NCBI GenBank assembly: GCA_023433265.1 | Contig: JAEZDR010000032.1 | Span: 1 to 5,053 of the forward strand | Source of the DNA: Bacteroidota bacterium | Lineage (GTDB): Bacteria > Bacteroidota > Bacteroidia > Chitinophagales > Chitinophagaceae | DNA length: 5,053 nt | Direction of reading: 5' to 3' | In this document: positions 4,431-5,053 of the stretch, piece by piece | Layout: each line of letters opens with the position of its first letter | Numbering within the stretch: the stretch's first letter is position 1 | The notes under the pieces: generated by a model | What the model saw: only the letters and a program-made list of their open reading frames with translations | The model's database searches: none | Told to the model about the DNA's origin: nothing | Position numbers and translations under genes: made by a program

Positions 4431-5053
4431 ATGCCTGCACTAACGTTTTCTGTTGAATCTACTGACAGTTTTAGCAAAGCAAGAGCCGGGGTGATGATTA
4501 CGGACCATGGAACTATCCAAACCCCGATATTTATGCCCGTAGGTACGGTGGGTAGTGTAAAAGCAGTAACTAAACAACAGCTTAAGCAGGAGATACAAGC
4601 GCAGATTATCCTGGGCAATACCTATCATTTGTTTCTTCGTCCCGGCACAGAGGTACTAGAGGCTGCCGGCGGGTTGCATAAGTTCAATGGCTGGGATCGT
4701 CCCATCCTTACAGACAGTGGGGGCTACCAGGTATTTTCGCTCGCAGCAAACAGGAAGATAACCGAAGACGGAGTCCTGTTTCAATCGCACATAGACGGCA
4801 GCCGCCACCTGTTTACACCCGAATCTGTAATGGATATCGAACGCTCTATCGGTGCAGATATTATGATGGCCTTTGATGAGTGCCCCCCGTATCCCAGCGA
4901 ATACACCTATGCTAGGAAAAGCATGGAGCTAACGCATCGTTGGCTCGACAGGTGCTTTGCACGTGTAGCCGAAACACCTGACAGGTACGGCTATACCCAA
5001 AACTTATTTCCAATTGTGCAGGGCAGCACTTATAAAGACCTGAGGCTAGCCTC
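4431..5053 (+). CDS. tgt: Queuine/preQ1 tRNA-guanine transglycosylase (3' end outside window)
   Basis: Tgt exchanges guanine-34 in the anticodon of tRNAs for Asp, Asn, His and Tyr with the queuosine precursor preQ1; it acts in the cytoplasm. The first 207 codons are present, about 55 percent of the usual length of roughly 375. Visible landmarks are PIFMPVGTVGSVK (32-44), the (beta/alpha)8-barrel motif LGNTYHLFLRPG (61-72), DSGGYQVFSL (95-104) with Asp95 matching the catalytic proton-handling Asp of characterised enzymes, RKITEDGV (108-115), FDECPPYP (148-155) with Asp149 in the substrate pocket, and FPIVQGS (193-199) with Gln197 of the base-binding site. The nucleophilic Asp and the zinc site (three Cys, one His) lie beyond the window. 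The start is well fixed: an in-frame TAG lies at 4404-4406 with no ATG, GTG or TTG between it and 4431. There is no Shine-Dalgarno sequence. Nothing in the visible part suggests damage. Confidence 0.96.
   Translation, partial: MPALTFSVESTDSFSKARAGVMITDHGTIQTPIFMPVGTVGSVKAVTKQQLKQEIQAQIILGNTYHLFLRPGTEVLEAAGGLHKFNGWDRPILTDSGGYQVFSLAANRKITEDGVLFQSHIDGSRHLFTPESVMDIERSIGADIMMAFDECPPYPSEYTYARKSMELTHRWLDRCFARVAETPDRYGYTQNLFPIVQGSTYKDLRLA

Noticed and set aside
4391..4628. Minus-strand open frames at the start of tgt
   Set aside because: They are antisense to clear Tgt coding sequence with family motifs.
5013..5033. Ser instead of Gly after the QG pair of Tgt (VQGS)
   Set aside because: Many Tgt proteins have QGG here, but QGS occurs in functional enzymes, including as I recall the Zymomonas mobilis one, so it is not a sign of lost activity.
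1..5053. A new multigene system
   Set aside because: All protein-coding genes are recognisable housekeeping genes with intact motifs; no unknown gene of meaningful size remains once shadows are removed.

Overview
The window looks like chromosomal DNA of a member of the Bacteroidota, most likely a Chitinophagaceae-type organism; this placement is an inference. It rests on three things. The -7 promoter element TAnnTTTG, typical of this phylum, lies upstream of all four recognisable genes. No convincing Shine-Dalgarno sequence is seen before any of them. The proteins (cysteine-free L31, YajQ, MutS, Tgt) have the sequence style of the phylum. All four genes are core housekeeping genes, and I see no mobile-element gene, CRISPR array, defence system or new multigene system.

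Layout. Positions 1-560 hold no gene I can support. This stretch is built from several kinds of short repeat: a duplicated 26-bp unit made of TAGTACW heptamers (4-55), a G+C-rich block with an identical 43-bp sequence repeated 102 bp apart (152-194 and 254-296), a run of 11-bp units (about 347-423), and a perfect 10-bp stem-loop (422-445). An intrinsic terminator at 561-590 then ends the leftward gene rpmE2 (610-861, zinc-independent L31). Upstream of it, also leftward, is yajQ (970-1461). The 287-bp divergent region 1462-1748 carries the yajQ promoter, a leftward terminator-like hairpin with no gene before it, and two rightward TAnnTTTG elements. The second of these sits 9 bases before the mutS start. 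mutS (1749-4376) is complete. tgt (from 4431) follows on the same strand after 54 bp and is cut off by the end of the window.

How the genes relate. rpmE2 and yajQ share a strand, but rpmE2 has its own good promoter and a terminator, so it can be transcribed alone. mutS (mismatch repair) and tgt (queuosine modification of tRNA) are co-oriented, with a separate -7 element right in front of tgt. They look like neighbours rather than a functional pair. The points most worth a second look are in non-coding DNA: the start-adjacent promoters that imply leaderless or nearly leaderless mRNAs, an inverted repeat spanning the tgt promoter and start, the orphan terminator (possible small RNA), and the layered repeats at the left end.
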